This document shows positions 17,801 through 27,058 of a stretch of 64,000 nt of DNA, piece by piece. The notes beneath the pieces were generated by a model. That model saw only the letters and a program-made list of their open reading frames with translations, did no database searches and was not told the DNA's origin. Position 1 is the stretch's first letter. Each line of letters begins with the position of its first letter. Source of the DNA: Xanthomonas sp. AM6 (GTDB lineage: Bacteria > Pseudomonadota > Gammaproteobacteria > Xanthomonadales > Xanthomonadaceae). Position numbers and translations under genes: made by a program. The stretch spans positions 124,001-188,000 of the forward strand of contig NZ_CP106869.1 in the NCBI RefSeq assembly GCF_025665335.1, read 5' to 3'.

Positions 17801-19380
17801 ACGGCATGCAGCTGGTGTACACGCCGGCGGCCGGCTACGTCGGCGCGGATACCTTGAGCTATACCGCGACCGGCGCCGGCGGCACCTCGGCACCGGCCAC
17901 GGTGGCCATCACCGTCAACGCGCGCCCGGTGGCGGCGTCGGCGACGGCGACGGCGGTGCCCGGCGAAGCGCAGACGGTGGACCTGACCCGCAATGCGACC
18001 GGCGGGCCGTTCGTGGCCGCCACGCTGGTGGCGGTGTTGCCGGCCAATGCCGGCACCGCGACCATCGCCCGCAGCGGCGGCGCGTCCGCCGCCGGCACCG
18101 GTACGCCCACCGCCGCCGCCGATGGGCCGAGCTTCCTGCTGACCTTCACCCCGAACCCGGCCTTCTCCGGCCAGGCCACGGTGCGCTTCACCCTGTCCAA
18201 TGCGGTCGCGACCTCGGCCGCCGCGGACATCGTGTTCGTGGTCGCGCCGCGCCCGGATCCGACCCTGGATGCGGAAGTGCGCGGACTGATCGATGCGCAG
18301 GCCGAGTCGACCCGGCGCTTCGCCAAGGCCCAGATCGACAACTTCCAGCGTCGGCTGGAGGCGACCCATCGCGGCGATCGCAGCTTCGACAACAGCCTGC
18401 GCTTCCAGGCCACGTCGCACTGCCGCCAGGCCGAGCGGGGCGTGGCCGCGCAACCGTGCAGCCAGCCGACCTGGGACGCGGATGCGAACATGCAGGCCGG
18501 CGACCCGGCGACGCAGCCCCCGACCGCCAGGACCGCGGTCGACGGCGACCTCGGCCTGTGGGTGGGCGGCGCGATCCGCTCCGGCAGCCTGGACAAGCAG
18601 AGCCAGCGCGCCGGCGTGGACTTCCAGTCCGACGGCCTGAGCGTGGGCGCCGACTACCGGGCGTCGGACTGGCTGGCGCTGGGCGCGGGCCTGGGTTGGG
18701 GCCGCGACGACAGCGACGTCGGCAGCAACGGCAGCCGCAGCAAGGCCACCGCCTACACCCTGGCGCTGTATGCCAGCATCCACCCCGGCAAGCATTTCTT
18801 CTTCGACACCTTGCTCGGCTACCAGCTGCTGTCCTACGACCTGCGCCGCTACGTGACCGACAACGGCGAACTGGCCGAAGGCGGCCGCGACGGCAGCCAG
18901 TGGATCGCCTCGGTGTCCACCGGCGCCGACCTGCAGCGCGGCGACTGGCAGATCACCCCGTATGCGCGGGTGGACATGGCCCGCGCCACGCTGGACGCGT
19001 ACAGCGAAGCGGCGATGGCGCCGTACGCGCTGCACTACGACGACATGGACGTGTCCACCACCACCGGCAACCTGGGCCTGCGCCTGGAGTGGCGGCGCGA
19101 GATGAGCTGGGGCCAGTTCACCCCGCAGCTGCGCGTGGAATACCAGCGCGACTTCCAGGGCCGCGGCGATGCCACGCTGAGCTATGCCGACATCGTCGGT
19201 GCCGGCCCGATGTATCGGACCGGGCTGAGCGTGTTCGACCGCAACCGGCTGATGCTGGGGCTGGGCGCGGTGTTCACCACCGAGCAGGGCCTGTCCACCC
19301 GCGTCGAATACCGCGGCGTCACCGACGGCGACAGCGGCAGCGACCAGACCTGGATGTTCAACGTGGAGAAGAAGTACTGA
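14857..19380 (+). CDS. Giant Calx-beta/Ig-repeat autotransporter-like surface protein
   Basis: A 1507-residue predicted outer-membrane or secreted protein. Order seen: signal peptide (hydrophobic stretch about 13-35, cleaved near AAA), a cadherin-like N-domain (about 40-135), four Calx-beta repeats ending in NDD motifs (about 135-246, 246-355, 355-469, 470-580), four putative Ig repeats with SAGALPAGLTL and GVLSGTP cores (about 580-935), two cadherin/Big-like domains (about 938-1130), and a C-terminal beta-barrel (about 1230-1507) like the autotransporter domain, ending in an aromatic residue. Start ATG 14857 was chosen for a normal signal-peptide length; ATG 14878 is an alternative. An adhesin role is plausible; the ligand is unknown. 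Confidence 0.85.
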   Translation: MSTNCTSMFASMRVALRWPLVFALLLLSALHSGAAAAAASQYCPTLNATVVQGGSVQIDVTTCDGTGADDIGIGWNGVQPPHGTLIVPNPSGAQGTQIVTYTHNGDSATSDTFPLEDGAGDTITVNITITPAISASIAVSPASRNEDSGAAFTYTVTLSQTSGSATTVNIASSGTASSGVDYTGAVSSVVVPANTTTATFAVTPVADGTVEADETAIMSVASGSGYSIGSPSSATATILNDDVPTASIAVSPASVPEDGATNLTYTVTLDQAPVNAVSVAFGVGGSATSGSDYAAVSSPLVIGAGQTNGTITINPTVDGTVEPDETVVISLNAGSGYSVGSPDSAIGTILNDDQPSLTIGDVSVNEGNAGTTNATFTVSLNQPAGAGGVSFDIATADGTATAGVDYAASSLTGQTIAAGSSSATFTVLVNGDTLNEPNETFFVNVGNVTGATAADAQGQGTIVNDDALPTLSIDDVSVNEGNSGTTTATFTVSLSAASGQTVSVNYATADGTATAGSDYVARSGTLTFAPGVTAQGVAITVNGDTAVEPNETFSVGLSGASNAGIARATGTGTISNDDAVVTVGPASLPAATAGSAYSQTLSASGGTAPYSFMVSAGALPAGLTLSSAGVLSGTPTASGSFNFTATATDSGGSPTSGNRAYTLTVASPTITLPATALAAGTAGQAYTAAVNPATGGIAPYTYALSAGALPAGVTVNSATGALSGTPTVVGNFAFTLTATDSTTGAPGQASQSYSLSIVSPTLAIAPPTLPAGTAGSAYSQTLSASGGTAPYSYALSAGALPGGLSLAAGGVLSGTPTVAGNFAFTVTVTDAGGFTAAQAYTLAIASPTLSIAPPALPSGTVGNAYSQTLSASGGTAPYSYAVSAGTLPAGLTLAAGGLLSGTPTAIGSSAFTVSVTDAHGFTAAQAYTVAIAAAVPAPVAVNDSGATLVDTALTLAVTENDTGSIDTIAVTTAPTHGTAVVNGMQLVYTPAAGYVGADTLSYTATGAGGTSAPATVAITVNARPVAASATATAVPGEAQTVDLTRNATGGPFVAATLVAVLPANAGTATIARSGGASAAGTGTPTAAADGPSFLLTFTPNPAFSGQATVRFTLSNAVATSAAADIVFVVAPRPDPTLDAEVRGLIDAQAESTRRFAKAQIDNFQRRLEATHRGDRSFDNSLRFQATSHCRQAERGVAAQPCSQPTWDADANMQAGDPATQPPTARTAVDGDLGLWVGGAIRSGSLDKQSQRAGVDFQSDGLSVGADYRASDWLALGAGLGWGRDDSDVGSNGSRSKATAYTLALYASIHPGKHFFFDTLLGYQLLSYDLRRYVTDNGELAEGGRDGSQWIASVSTGADLQRGDWQITPYARVDMARATLDAYSEAAMAPYALHYDDMDVSTTTGNLGLRLEWRREMSWGQFTPQLRVEYQRDFQGRGDATLSYADIVGAGPMYRTGLSVFDRNRLMLGLGAVFTTEQGLSTRVEYRGVTDGDSGSDQTWMFNVEKKY

Positions 19381-19766
19381 CGCGGCGCCTGCTGCAGGCA
19401 GGCGGAGGCTGCGTCCGTCCCTCATCCGCTCCTGCGGGCACCTTCGCCCGAAAAAGGGGCCATGGTCCCGATGGAAGAAGGGACAGCCGCACGCGCGTTA
19501 GCCCCTCTCCCCCGGGAGAGGGGTTGAGGTGAGGGTCCGGCGCGAAAGCGTCTCGCGAAGTTGGGAGCACAACACTCCGCCCGCACCTCATCCGGCTCTG
19601 CAGGTCAATTCCCCTGAACATGCGGCCATGGCTCCCTGGAAGATGTGCCGGCTTCGGTAAAGCGCAGCCATAACGCAGCGCACATGCACGCCCAACGACG
19701 GCAGCCATCGTCCACCCGGCATCGCGAACGACGCGCCGCGCGCGCATCCGGCACAATGCCGCACGC
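19381..19766. repeat. Repeat-rich gap between autotransporter gene and recC
   Basis: No gene seen. The stretch holds several copies of the dispersed intergenic repeat: CCTCATCCGCTCCTGCGGGC near 19421, CTCTCCCCCGGGAGAGGGG near 19505, and CACCTCATCCGGCTCTGC near 19585. The last roughly 150 bases before recC are free of them and probably hold its promoter. Confidence 0.6.
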
Positions 19767-22700
19767 ATGCACGCCACTTCCGCGCCCGACTTCCGTCTGT
19801 ATCCGTCCAACGCGCTGGATACCCTGGCCGCCCTGCTCGCCGAGGAACTGCGCCGGCCGGTGCCGGGGCAGCCGCTGCTGGCGCCGGAGACAGTGCTGAT
19901 CCCGCAGGTGGCGATGCGCCGCTGGCTGCAGTCCACGCTGGCCGCCGCGCACGGCGTCGCCGCCAACCTGGAATTCCTCACCCCCGGCGAATTCGTCGCG
20001 CGCGCGCTGGAGGCCAACCTCGGCCCAGCCGCCGACGACCTGGACATGGCCACCACGCAGTGGCGCCTGTACGCAGCGCTGCAGGCCGATCTCGGCAGCG
20101 ATGCGGCCCTCGCCCCGCTGGCCGGCTACCTGGCCGACGGCGATGCGCTCAAGCCCTGGGCGCTGGCCGGCGAGCTGGGCAGCGTGTTCGAGAAGTACCA
20201 GGCCTGGCGCCGCGACTGGCTGCTGCGCTGGGAAGGCGGCGCCGACCCGGACGATCCGCAGGCGCGGCTGTGGCGCCGGATCGCCAGCGGCCGCCAGTAC
20301 CGCGCGCGCCGCATCGGCCAGTACCTGGATCGCTACGCGCGGCCCGACGGCCCGCTGCCGCAGGGCCTGCCGCGGCGGCTGTTCGCCTTCGCCATCCTCA
20401 ACGTGTCCCCGGACGTGCTGCGCGTGCTCGCCACCCAGGCGCGGGTGGGCACGCTGCATTTCTACCTGCCCACGCCGACCCAGGGCTACTGGGGCGACCT
20501 GCAGACGCTGTGGCAGCGCCGCCGCGAAGACGGCGCGGTCGACCTGTTCGCCGCGCAGGTGCAGGAAAACCCGCTGCTGCAGGCCTGGGGCGCGGCCGGG
20601 CGCGACTTCATGGCGCTGGTCGGCGACTACGAGGTGGTGCACCCGCTGGCCGAGATCGCGGTCTACGCCGATCCGCTGGATCCCGCGCGCCTCCCGCTTG
20701 CCGCAGGTGGCCTCGGCGACAGCCTGCTGCGGCGCATGCAGAGCGACCTGTTCCACCGCCGCGCCCCGGCCGTGCCGGCGCCGTTGCCGCAGGTGAACCT
20801 GGCCGACCCCAGCCTGCAGGTGCATGCCTGCCACACCCGCCTGCGCGAGCTGCAGGTGCTGCACGACCAGCTGCGCGCATTGCTCGACGATCCGCGCTTC
20901 GACCCGCCGCTGCAGCCGCGCGAGATCGCGGTGCTGTCGCCGGACATCGATCCGTACGTGCCGTACCTGGACGCGGTGTTCGGCCGCCACGGCAGCGACG
21001 ACGCGCTGCCCTACGCGCTGGCCGATGCCAGTCCGCTGGCCAGCGAGCCGCTGGCCGAGGTGTTCCTGACCCTGCTCGGCCTGCCGCTGTCGCGCTTCGG
21101 CCTGCACGAGATCCTCGACCTGCTGGCCACCGCGCCGATCGCCGAGGCGGCCGGTCTGGACGAGACCGGGCTGGAACGCCTGCGCGGCTGGCTGCACGCC
21201 GCCGGCGTGCGCTGGGGCCTGGACGCGGCGCACCGCCAGCAGCACCAGGCGCCCGGCGACGACGCCTACACCTGGCGGTTCGCGCTGGACCGGCTGTTGC
21301 TCGGCCACGCCAGCGGCGCCGAGGACGACATCGCCGGCGTGGCGCCGTGGCCGCAGCTGGAAGGCAGCGCGCTGGCCGCGCTGGACACCTTGCTGCGGCT
21401 GCTGCGCGTGCTCGACCGCCACCAGGCCGCGCTGGCCGAACCGATGGCCCCGGCGGACTGGCGCGAATGCCTGCTCGGCCTGCTCGACGCGCTGATCCCG
21501 CAGGCGCCGTCCGCGCCGCGCGCGCAGCGCGCGCTGGAACGGCTGCGCACCCTGATCGACCAGTTCGCCCGCGACGCGCAGCGCGCCGACTACGCCGGCA
21601 CGGTGCCGGCCGAGGTGGTGCGCGCGCACTTCGCCGCGGTGCTGGGCGAATCGGACACGCGCGCGCCGCTGCTCACCGGCGGCATCAGCTTCGGCCGCAT
21701 GGTGCCGATGCGCCTGCTGCCGTTCCGCGCGATCTGCCTGCTCGGCATGAACGACGGCGACTTCCCGCGCCGCGACCCGGCCGCCGGGCTCAATCGCCTG
21801 ACCGCCGAACTGGGCAGCGCGCGCCGCCGCCACGGCGACCGCTCCACCCGCGAGGACGACCGCTTCCTGTTCCTGCAGCTGTTCGCCTCGGCGCAGGACG
21901 TGTTCTACCTCAGCTACCTCGGCGCCGACGCGCGCGACGGCAGCGCGCGCGAGCCGTCGGTGCTGGTCAGCGAGCTGCTGGCCAGCGCCGCGCAGTACCA
22001 CGCCGACCCCAAGGCGATCGAACACCTCGTGGTGCGGCATCCGCTGCAACCGTTCGCCGCCGCCGCGTTCGGCGCGCTCGGCGAGGACGGCGCCGATCCG
22101 CGCCGCTTCAGCTACCGCCGGCAGTGGCGGCCGGCGGTGGACAGCCTGGCCGGGCAGCGCCAGCCGCTGGCGCCGTGGGTGGCCGGCGCATTGCCGGCGG
22201 ACGACCTGGCGCTGCCGGCGAGCCTGTCGATCGACGACCTGCGCCGGCTGTTCGCCGATCCGGCCGGGCAGTTCCTGCGCCATCGCCTCGGGCTGCGCCT
22301 GCCCGATCCGGCCGGCGAGGACAGCGACCTGGAGCCGCTGCTGGCGCCGAGCGGCGGGCTGGACCAGTACGGCCTGCAGCAACAGGTGCTGGAAGCCGTG
22401 CTCGCCGACGCCGCCGACGGCCTGTACGCGCGCCTGCGCGCGCGCGCGCTGCTGCCGTCCGGCCCGCTCGGCCGGCGCCTGCTCGACGAGCGCCTGCGCC
22501 AGCTGCGCCCGTACGCCGAGGCGTTCGCGCAGTGGCGCGGCGCCGCGCCGGCGCAGTCGCAGCGGCTGCAGGTGCGGATCGACGGCATCGACCTGCACGG
22601 CCGCCTGCCCGGCTGGTACGCCAACGGCGTGGGCCGGGTGCAGGTCGGCGCGCTCAGCGGCCGCGCGGCGATCCGCCACGGCCTGGAATGGCTGCTGCTG

Positions 22701-23180
22701 CGCGCCGCCGGCGAGCGCGCGCCGTACGTGCGCTTCTTCGAACACGACGACAGCCTGGGCCCGCATCCGATGGAGGCGAACGCGGCCGAACCGCTGTCGC
22801 CCGCCCAGGCGCAGGCGGCGCTGGCCGAGTTGCTGCAGCTGTACCGGCATGGCCTGCAGGCGCCGTTGGCGTTCGCCCCGTACAGCAGCTGGAAGTACCA
22901 CCAGGCCGCGCGCGAGGACGACCTCGACAAGGCGGTCAAGGACGCCGCCGCGCAGTGGCAGGCCAGCTTCGGCTGGAGCGAGGCGGCGAGCCCGGAACTG
23001 CGCCTGGTGCACCGTGGCCGCGACCCGTTCGCCGACGCGCAGCGCTTCGCCGACTTCGCCGCCACCAGCCACCGGCTGTACGCGCTGCTCGAACGCGGCA
23101 GCGCCGGCAGCGCGCTGGATCCGGCGCGGCTGGCCGAGAGCTGGCGGCAGTGGCGCGGCGCGCAGGAGGAGGCCGAATGA
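19767..23180 (+). CDS. recC: Exodeoxyribonuclease V gamma subunit RecC
   Basis: A 1137-residue subunit of the RecBCD helicase-nuclease that repairs double-strand breaks; RecC holds the split strands and recognises Chi. The N-terminal part shows the family start FRLYPSNALDTLAALLAEEL and VLIPQVAMRRWL; mid-protein is GMNDGDFPRRDP followed by GDRSTREDDRFLFLQL, both typical of RecC. Length is normal. It is the first gene of an overlapping recC-recB-recD operon: its TGA overlaps the recB ATG. Which Chi sequence is used cannot be read here. Confidence 0.96.
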   Translation: MHATSAPDFRLYPSNALDTLAALLAEELRRPVPGQPLLAPETVLIPQVAMRRWLQSTLAAAHGVAANLEFLTPGEFVARALEANLGPAADDLDMATTQWRLYAALQADLGSDAALAPLAGYLADGDALKPWALAGELGSVFEKYQAWRRDWLLRWEGGADPDDPQARLWRRIASGRQYRARRIGQYLDRYARPDGPLPQGLPRRLFAFAILNVSPDVLRVLATQARVGTLHFYLPTPTQGYWGDLQTLWQRRREDGAVDLFAAQVQENPLLQAWGAAGRDFMALVGDYEVVHPLAEIAVYADPLDPARLPLAAGGLGDSLLRRMQSDLFHRRAPAVPAPLPQVNLADPSLQVHACHTRLRELQVLHDQLRALLDDPRFDPPLQPREIAVLSPDIDPYVPYLDAVFGRHGSDDALPYALADASPLASEPLAEVFLTLLGLPLSRFGLHEILDLLATAPIAEAAGLDETGLERLRGWLHAAGVRWGLDAAHRQQHQAPGDDAYTWRFALDRLLLGHASGAEDDIAGVAPWPQLEGSALAALDTLLRLLRVLDRHQAALAEPMAPADWRECLLGLLDALIPQAPSAPRAQRALERLRTLIDQFARDAQRADYAGTVPAEVVRAHFAAVLGESDTRAPLLTGGISFGRMVPMRLLPFRAICLLGMNDGDFPRRDPAAGLNRLTAELGSARRRHGDRSTREDDRFLFLQLFASAQDVFYLSYLGADARDGSAREPSVLVSELLASAAQYHADPKAIEHLVVRHPLQPFAAAAFGALGEDGADPRRFSYRRQWRPAVDSLAGQRQPLAPWVAGALPADDLALPASLSIDDLRRLFADPAGQFLRHRLGLRLPDPAGEDSDLEPLLAPSGGLDQYGLQQQVLEAVLADAADGLYARLRARALLPSGPLGRRLLDERLRQLRPYAEAFAQWRGAAPAQSQRLQVRIDGIDLHGRLPGWYANGVGRVQVGALSGRAAIRHGLEWLLLRAAGERAPYVRFFEHDDSLGPHPMEANAAEPLSPAQAQAALAELLQLYRHGLQAPLAFAPYSSWKYHQAAREDDLDKAVKDAAAQWQASFGWSEAASPELRLVHRGRDPFADAQRFADFAATSHRLYALLERGSAGSALDPARLAESWRQWRGAQEEAE

Positions 23181-26100
23181 GCGCCCCGCTCGCCGAGGAC
23201 CCGTACCTGAGCCTGCCGCTGCGCGGCGTGCGCCTGATCGAGGCCAGCGCCGGCACCGGCAAGACCTTCACCCTGGCCACGCTGTTCACCCGGCTGGTGG
23301 TCGAGCGCGGGCTGCGCGTGGGCCAGATCCTGGCGGTCACCTTCACCGAGGCCGCCACCCAGGAACTGCGCCGGCGCATCCGCGAGCGCCTGGCCCTGGC
23401 CGCGGCGCTGGTGCCCGACGCCGCCCCGCTTCCTGTAGGAGCGGCTTCGTCGGCGACAGAGCGTTCGGAGGACCGGTCGCCGGCAGCGGTCGCCGACGGC
23501 CGGTCGCGGCCGAAGCCGCTCCTACAGGAAGCGCCGGACGCCGTCCTCACCCGCGCCATCCTCGCCGCGCACCTGGCCGCCAGCGAGGAATCCCCCGCCG
23601 CGCTGCGCCGCCGCCTGCAGCAGGCGGTGGAGGAGATCGACCTCGCCGCGATCTTCACCATCCACGGTTTCTGCGCGCGCGTGCTGCGCGAACACGCGCT
23701 GGAGAGCGGCCAGACCTTCGCCGCGCCGGAACTGCTGGCCAACGACCGCGAGCTGCTGGCCGACGTCGCCGCCGATCTGTGGCGCCTGCGCGCCGCCGAT
23801 GCGGCGACGGCCGAGGACCTGGTCGCGCTGTGGCCGGGCGGCCCCGAGACGCTGGCCAGCGACCTGCGCGAACTGGTGCGGCATCCGCGGCTGCTGCCGG
23901 CGGTCGCCACCAGCACCGACGATCCGGCCGCGTTGCTGCAGGCGGCGCAGGACGCGGGCAACGCCTTGGCGGCCGCGTTCCATGCGCACGGCGTCGCGTT
24001 CTTCGACGCCATCATGGCCGCGATCGACGGTGGCGTGCTGAGCAAGGTCAGCTACAAGCCCGACTGGCTGGCGGCGCTGTGGCATTGGTTCGACGGGTTC
24101 GCCGCCGCGCCCGCGCCGGGCCTGCCGCCGCACCCCAAGCTCGCCAAGCTGACCGCCGCGGACCTGGCCGCCGGCACCAACAAGAAGTTCGTCGACCGCA
24201 CGCCCGCCTCGCCGCTGAGCCACGCCATCGACGGCTATCTGGCCGCGCTGGCGCGCGTGGAGGAATGGCGCGCCAGGCGCCGCATCCGCCTGCTGCACGC
24301 ACTGCGCGACGACGCCAGCGCGCGCCTGGCCCTGCTCAAGCGCCAGCGCCGCGTGCAGACCTACGACGACCTGGTCGATGGCGTGGCGCGCGCGCTGCAG
24401 GGCGCGCAGGGCGAGGCGCTGGCGCAGCGGCTGCGCGCGCAATACGCCATCGCGCTGGTGGACGAATTCCAGGACACCGACGCACGCCAGTGGTCGATCT
24501 TCTGCCGCGTGTTCGGGCCGGCGGCCACAGGCGAAGGCCACGCGAGCGGCGATACCGCCAGCGCCGCATCCGACGACCAAGCGCAAGCGCGCTTCCTCGC
24601 CCTGATCGGCGACCCCAAGCAGGCGATCTACGGCTTTCGCGGCGGCGACGTGCAGACCTACCTGGCTGCGGCCGCCACCGCCGAACCGGCCCCGCCGCTC
24701 GGGCACAATTTCCGTTCGCGCCCGGCGCTGCTGGCGGCGATCGAGGCGCTGTACGCGCAGGCCGGCCATGCGCAGGCGTTCCTGACCGACGGCATCGCCT
24801 TCCACCCGGTACAGCCCGGCACCAAGCGCGCCGATGCCGACCTGCAGCGCGGCGGCGCCACCGCGCCGGCGCTGACCCTGTGGCGCGCGCCGGAACCGCC
24901 GCCCCCGGACAAGGGCAAGCCCAGACCGTGGAGCGCCGGCCGCGCCCGCGCGCTGTGCACCGCCGCCTGCGTCGCCGCGATCCGCGGCTGGCTGGCGGAC
25001 GGCCGCGCCGGCACCGCCACCCTTTCCGGCCGCCCGGTGCAGGCCGGCGACATCGCGGTGCTGGTGCGCAGCCATGGCGAGGCCACCCGCATCCAGCAGG
25101 CGCTGGGCGCGGTCGGCATTCCCGCCGTGGCCGCCGGCAAGCAGAGCCTGTTCGCCACCGACGAGGCGCTGGAACTGCTGACCCTGCTGCAGGCGCTGCT
25201 CGACCCCGGCGACGACAGCCGCCTGCGCGCGGCGCTGGCGACGGTGCTGATCGGCGAGGACGCCGCGGCGATCGCCGCGCTCGAGCACGACGGCGACCGC
25301 CACCGCCGCTGGCAGCAACAGGCGCTGGACTGGCGCGAGCGCTGGCAGCGCGGCGGCCCGCTGGCGCTGATCGGCGACCTCGGCGCCGCCAACGCGCAGC
25401 GCCTGCTGGCGCTGGTCGACGGCGAGCGCCGGCTGACCAACTACCTGCAGCTGGCCGAACTGCTGCAGGAAGCCGACACCCGCGCGCTCGGCCCGCACGG
25501 CCTGGTCGACTGGCTGGCGCGGCGCATCGCCAATGCCGACGACAGCGACGAGACCCAGCAACTGCGCCTGGAATCGGACGCGCGCCGGGTGCAGATCGTG
25601 ACCCTGCACAAGAGCAAGGGCCTGGAATATCCGCTGGTGTTCCTGCCCTACGTCGGCATCGGCCGCAGCGACCGCGGCGCCGGCCGCCACTGCGCCGTGC
25701 ATGCGCCGCCGGACGGCCGCCAGCTGCACTGGAATACCTCGAAGTGGGGCGGCGACGATTCGGCCTGGAGCGCGACCGAGACCGCATGGAAGCAGGAACA
25801 GCGCGCCGAGGATGCGCGCCTGCTCTACGTCGGCCTGACCCGCGCCGAACACGCGCTGTGGATCGCCACCGGCGCGTTCCACCAGCACGAGCGCACCGCG
25901 CTGGCGGCGATGGTCGGCGACCTGGAAGCGTTGCAGGCCGCCGCAGGCGAGGGCGCGATCGCCATCGACACCACGCCGCCGCCCACCAGCGTGCCGCGCC
26001 TGCCGCCGGCCGATGAGATCCAGGTGCCGCCGGCGCGCGTGCCGCAGCGGCACATCGCGCCGGACTGGTGGGTGTACAGCTTCACCCAGCTGGCCAATGC

Positions 26101-27058
26101 CGATGCCGGCGCCGCCACCGACCCGATGGCCAGCGCCACCGTGGTCGGCAGCGGCGGCAGCGACGAGCCGTCCAACGAGGCGGTGGCGACGGTGCTGGAC
26201 GTGGAAGCGTTCGACCGCCGCTTCGCCGGCAACCGCTTCGGCGTGGCGATGCACGACGTGTTCGAACGCTGCGACTTCGCCGCCTGGCGCGACTGGCGCC
26301 CCGGCCAGCCGGCGCCGGACGGGCAGACCGCGGCCATCGTCGAAGCGCTGCAACGCGGCGGCTACGCCCAGGACGAACTCGACGACGGCGCGGCCATGCT
26401 CACCGCCCTGGTCGGCCACACGCTCACCGTCGCACTGCCCGAAGGCACCCACCTGGCCGCGGTGCCCGAACCGCAGCGCCGCAACGAAATGGAATTCCAC
26501 TTCGCCATGCGGCCCACGCGCGTCGACGCGCTGCTGGCGCTGCTGCACCGTTTCGGCGTGGTCGGCGAACGCCAGGCCTTCGGCGCGCGCCAGCGCCTGG
26601 AAGGCCTGATGACCGGCCTGATCGACCTCACCTACCAGCACGATGGGCGCTGGTACGTGCTCGACTACAAATCCAACCGCCTGCCCGGCTACGACGCCGA
26701 CGCACTGGCGCGCGCGATGGCGCACAGCGAGTACGAATTGCAGGCACTGATCTACACCGTGGCCCTGCACCGCTGGCTGCGCTTCCGCCTGGGCGATGCC
26801 TACGCCTACGCCCGCGACTTCGGCGGCGTGCGCTACCTGTTCTGCCGCGGCCTGGACGCCACCCGCGATCCCTCGCCGGGCATATACGCCTGGCGCTTCG
26901 ACCCGGAACTGGTCGAGTCCGTCGACGCCCTGTTCGCCGGCGCCCCGCCCGAGCCCGTGTCCCCTCGGCGACCGCAGGAAGTCCCCGCGGGAGAGAGGGG
27001 GTGGGGTGAGGGTACGTCCGCCCAAGGCGCCTCCGAACACGGAGCGCCCACCTCATGA
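23177..27058 (+). CDS. recB: Exodeoxyribonuclease V beta subunit RecB
   Basis: A 1293-residue UvrD-like helicase plus nuclease. Walker A is ASAGTGKT (23-30); VDEFQDTD, GDPKQAIYGFRGGD and VTLHKSKGLEYPLVFLP are intact helicase motifs. The C-terminal nuclease has LIDLTY (Asp1150) and DYKSN (Asp1163, Lys1165). Two oddities: residues about 85-119 are encoded by a REPIN-like inverted repeat, in the loop after the Ia motif; and the last roughly 35 residues are encoded by another dispersed repeat. Both keep the frame. Motifs are intact, so the protein is presumably functional. The stop overlaps the recD start as ATGA. Confidence 0.95.
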   Translation: MSAPLAEDPYLSLPLRGVRLIEASAGTGKTFTLATLFTRLVVERGLRVGQILAVTFTEAATQELRRRIRERLALAAALVPDAAPLPVGAASSATERSEDRSPAAVADGRSRPKPLLQEAPDAVLTRAILAAHLAASEESPAALRRRLQQAVEEIDLAAIFTIHGFCARVLREHALESGQTFAAPELLANDRELLADVAADLWRLRAADAATAEDLVALWPGGPETLASDLRELVRHPRLLPAVATSTDDPAALLQAAQDAGNALAAAFHAHGVAFFDAIMAAIDGGVLSKVSYKPDWLAALWHWFDGFAAAPAPGLPPHPKLAKLTAADLAAGTNKKFVDRTPASPLSHAIDGYLAALARVEEWRARRRIRLLHALRDDASARLALLKRQRRVQTYDDLVDGVARALQGAQGEALAQRLRAQYAIALVDEFQDTDARQWSIFCRVFGPAATGEGHASGDTASAASDDQAQARFLALIGDPKQAIYGFRGGDVQTYLAAAATAEPAPPLGHNFRSRPALLAAIEALYAQAGHAQAFLTDGIAFHPVQPGTKRADADLQRGGATAPALTLWRAPEPPPPDKGKPRPWSAGRARALCTAACVAAIRGWLADGRAGTATLSGRPVQAGDIAVLVRSHGEATRIQQALGAVGIPAVAAGKQSLFATDEALELLTLLQALLDPGDDSRLRAALATVLIGEDAAAIAALEHDGDRHRRWQQQALDWRERWQRGGPLALIGDLGAANAQRLLALVDGERRLTNYLQLAELLQEADTRALGPHGLVDWLARRIANADDSDETQQLRLESDARRVQIVTLHKSKGLEYPLVFLPYVGIGRSDRGAGRHCAVHAPPDGRQLHWNTSKWGGDDSAWSATETAWKQEQRAEDARLLYVGLTRAEHALWIATGAFHQHERTALAAMVGDLEALQAAAGEGAIAIDTTPPPTSVPRLPPADEIQVPPARVPQRHIAPDWWVYSFTQLANADAGAATDPMASATVVGSGGSDEPSNEAVATVLDVEAFDRRFAGNRFGVAMHDVFERCDFAAWRDWRPGQPAPDGQTAAIVEALQRGGYAQDELDDGAAMLTALVGHTLTVALPEGTHLAAVPEPQRRNEMEFHFAMRPTRVDALLALLHRFGVVGERQAFGARQRLEGLMTGLIDLTYQHDGRWYVLDYKSNRLPGYDADALARAMAHSEYELQALIYTVALHRWLRFRLGDAYAYARDFGGVRYLFCRGLDATRDPSPGIYAWRFDPELVESVDALFAGAPPEPVSPRRPQEVPAGERGWGEGTSAQGASEHGAPTS
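23427..23533. repeat. REPIN-like inverted repeat inside the recB coding region
   Basis: Perfect 23-base arms (23427-23449 and 23511-23533), each containing TGTAGGAGCGGCTTCG or its complement, with a G/C-rich spacer. The arm is the same REP family seen between genes elsewhere. It is translated as about 33 residues rich in Ala, Ser, Arg and Pro, in frame with recB. Confidence 0.85.
26950..27045. repeat. Dispersed intergenic-type repeat forming the recB 3' end
   Basis: Sequence such as GGGAGAGAGGGGGTGGGGTG (about 26989-27008) followed by AGGGTACG belongs to the repeat family at 36-173 and 19500-19530. Here it lies before the recB stop codon and provides the RecB C-terminal tail. The recD start codon follows immediately. 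Confidence 0.65.

Noticed and set aside
19605-23072. Over 1100-codon minus-strand frame opposite recC
   Set aside because: Mirror-frame artefact of GC-rich third positions in recC; reads Arg/Gln/His-rich with no motifs.
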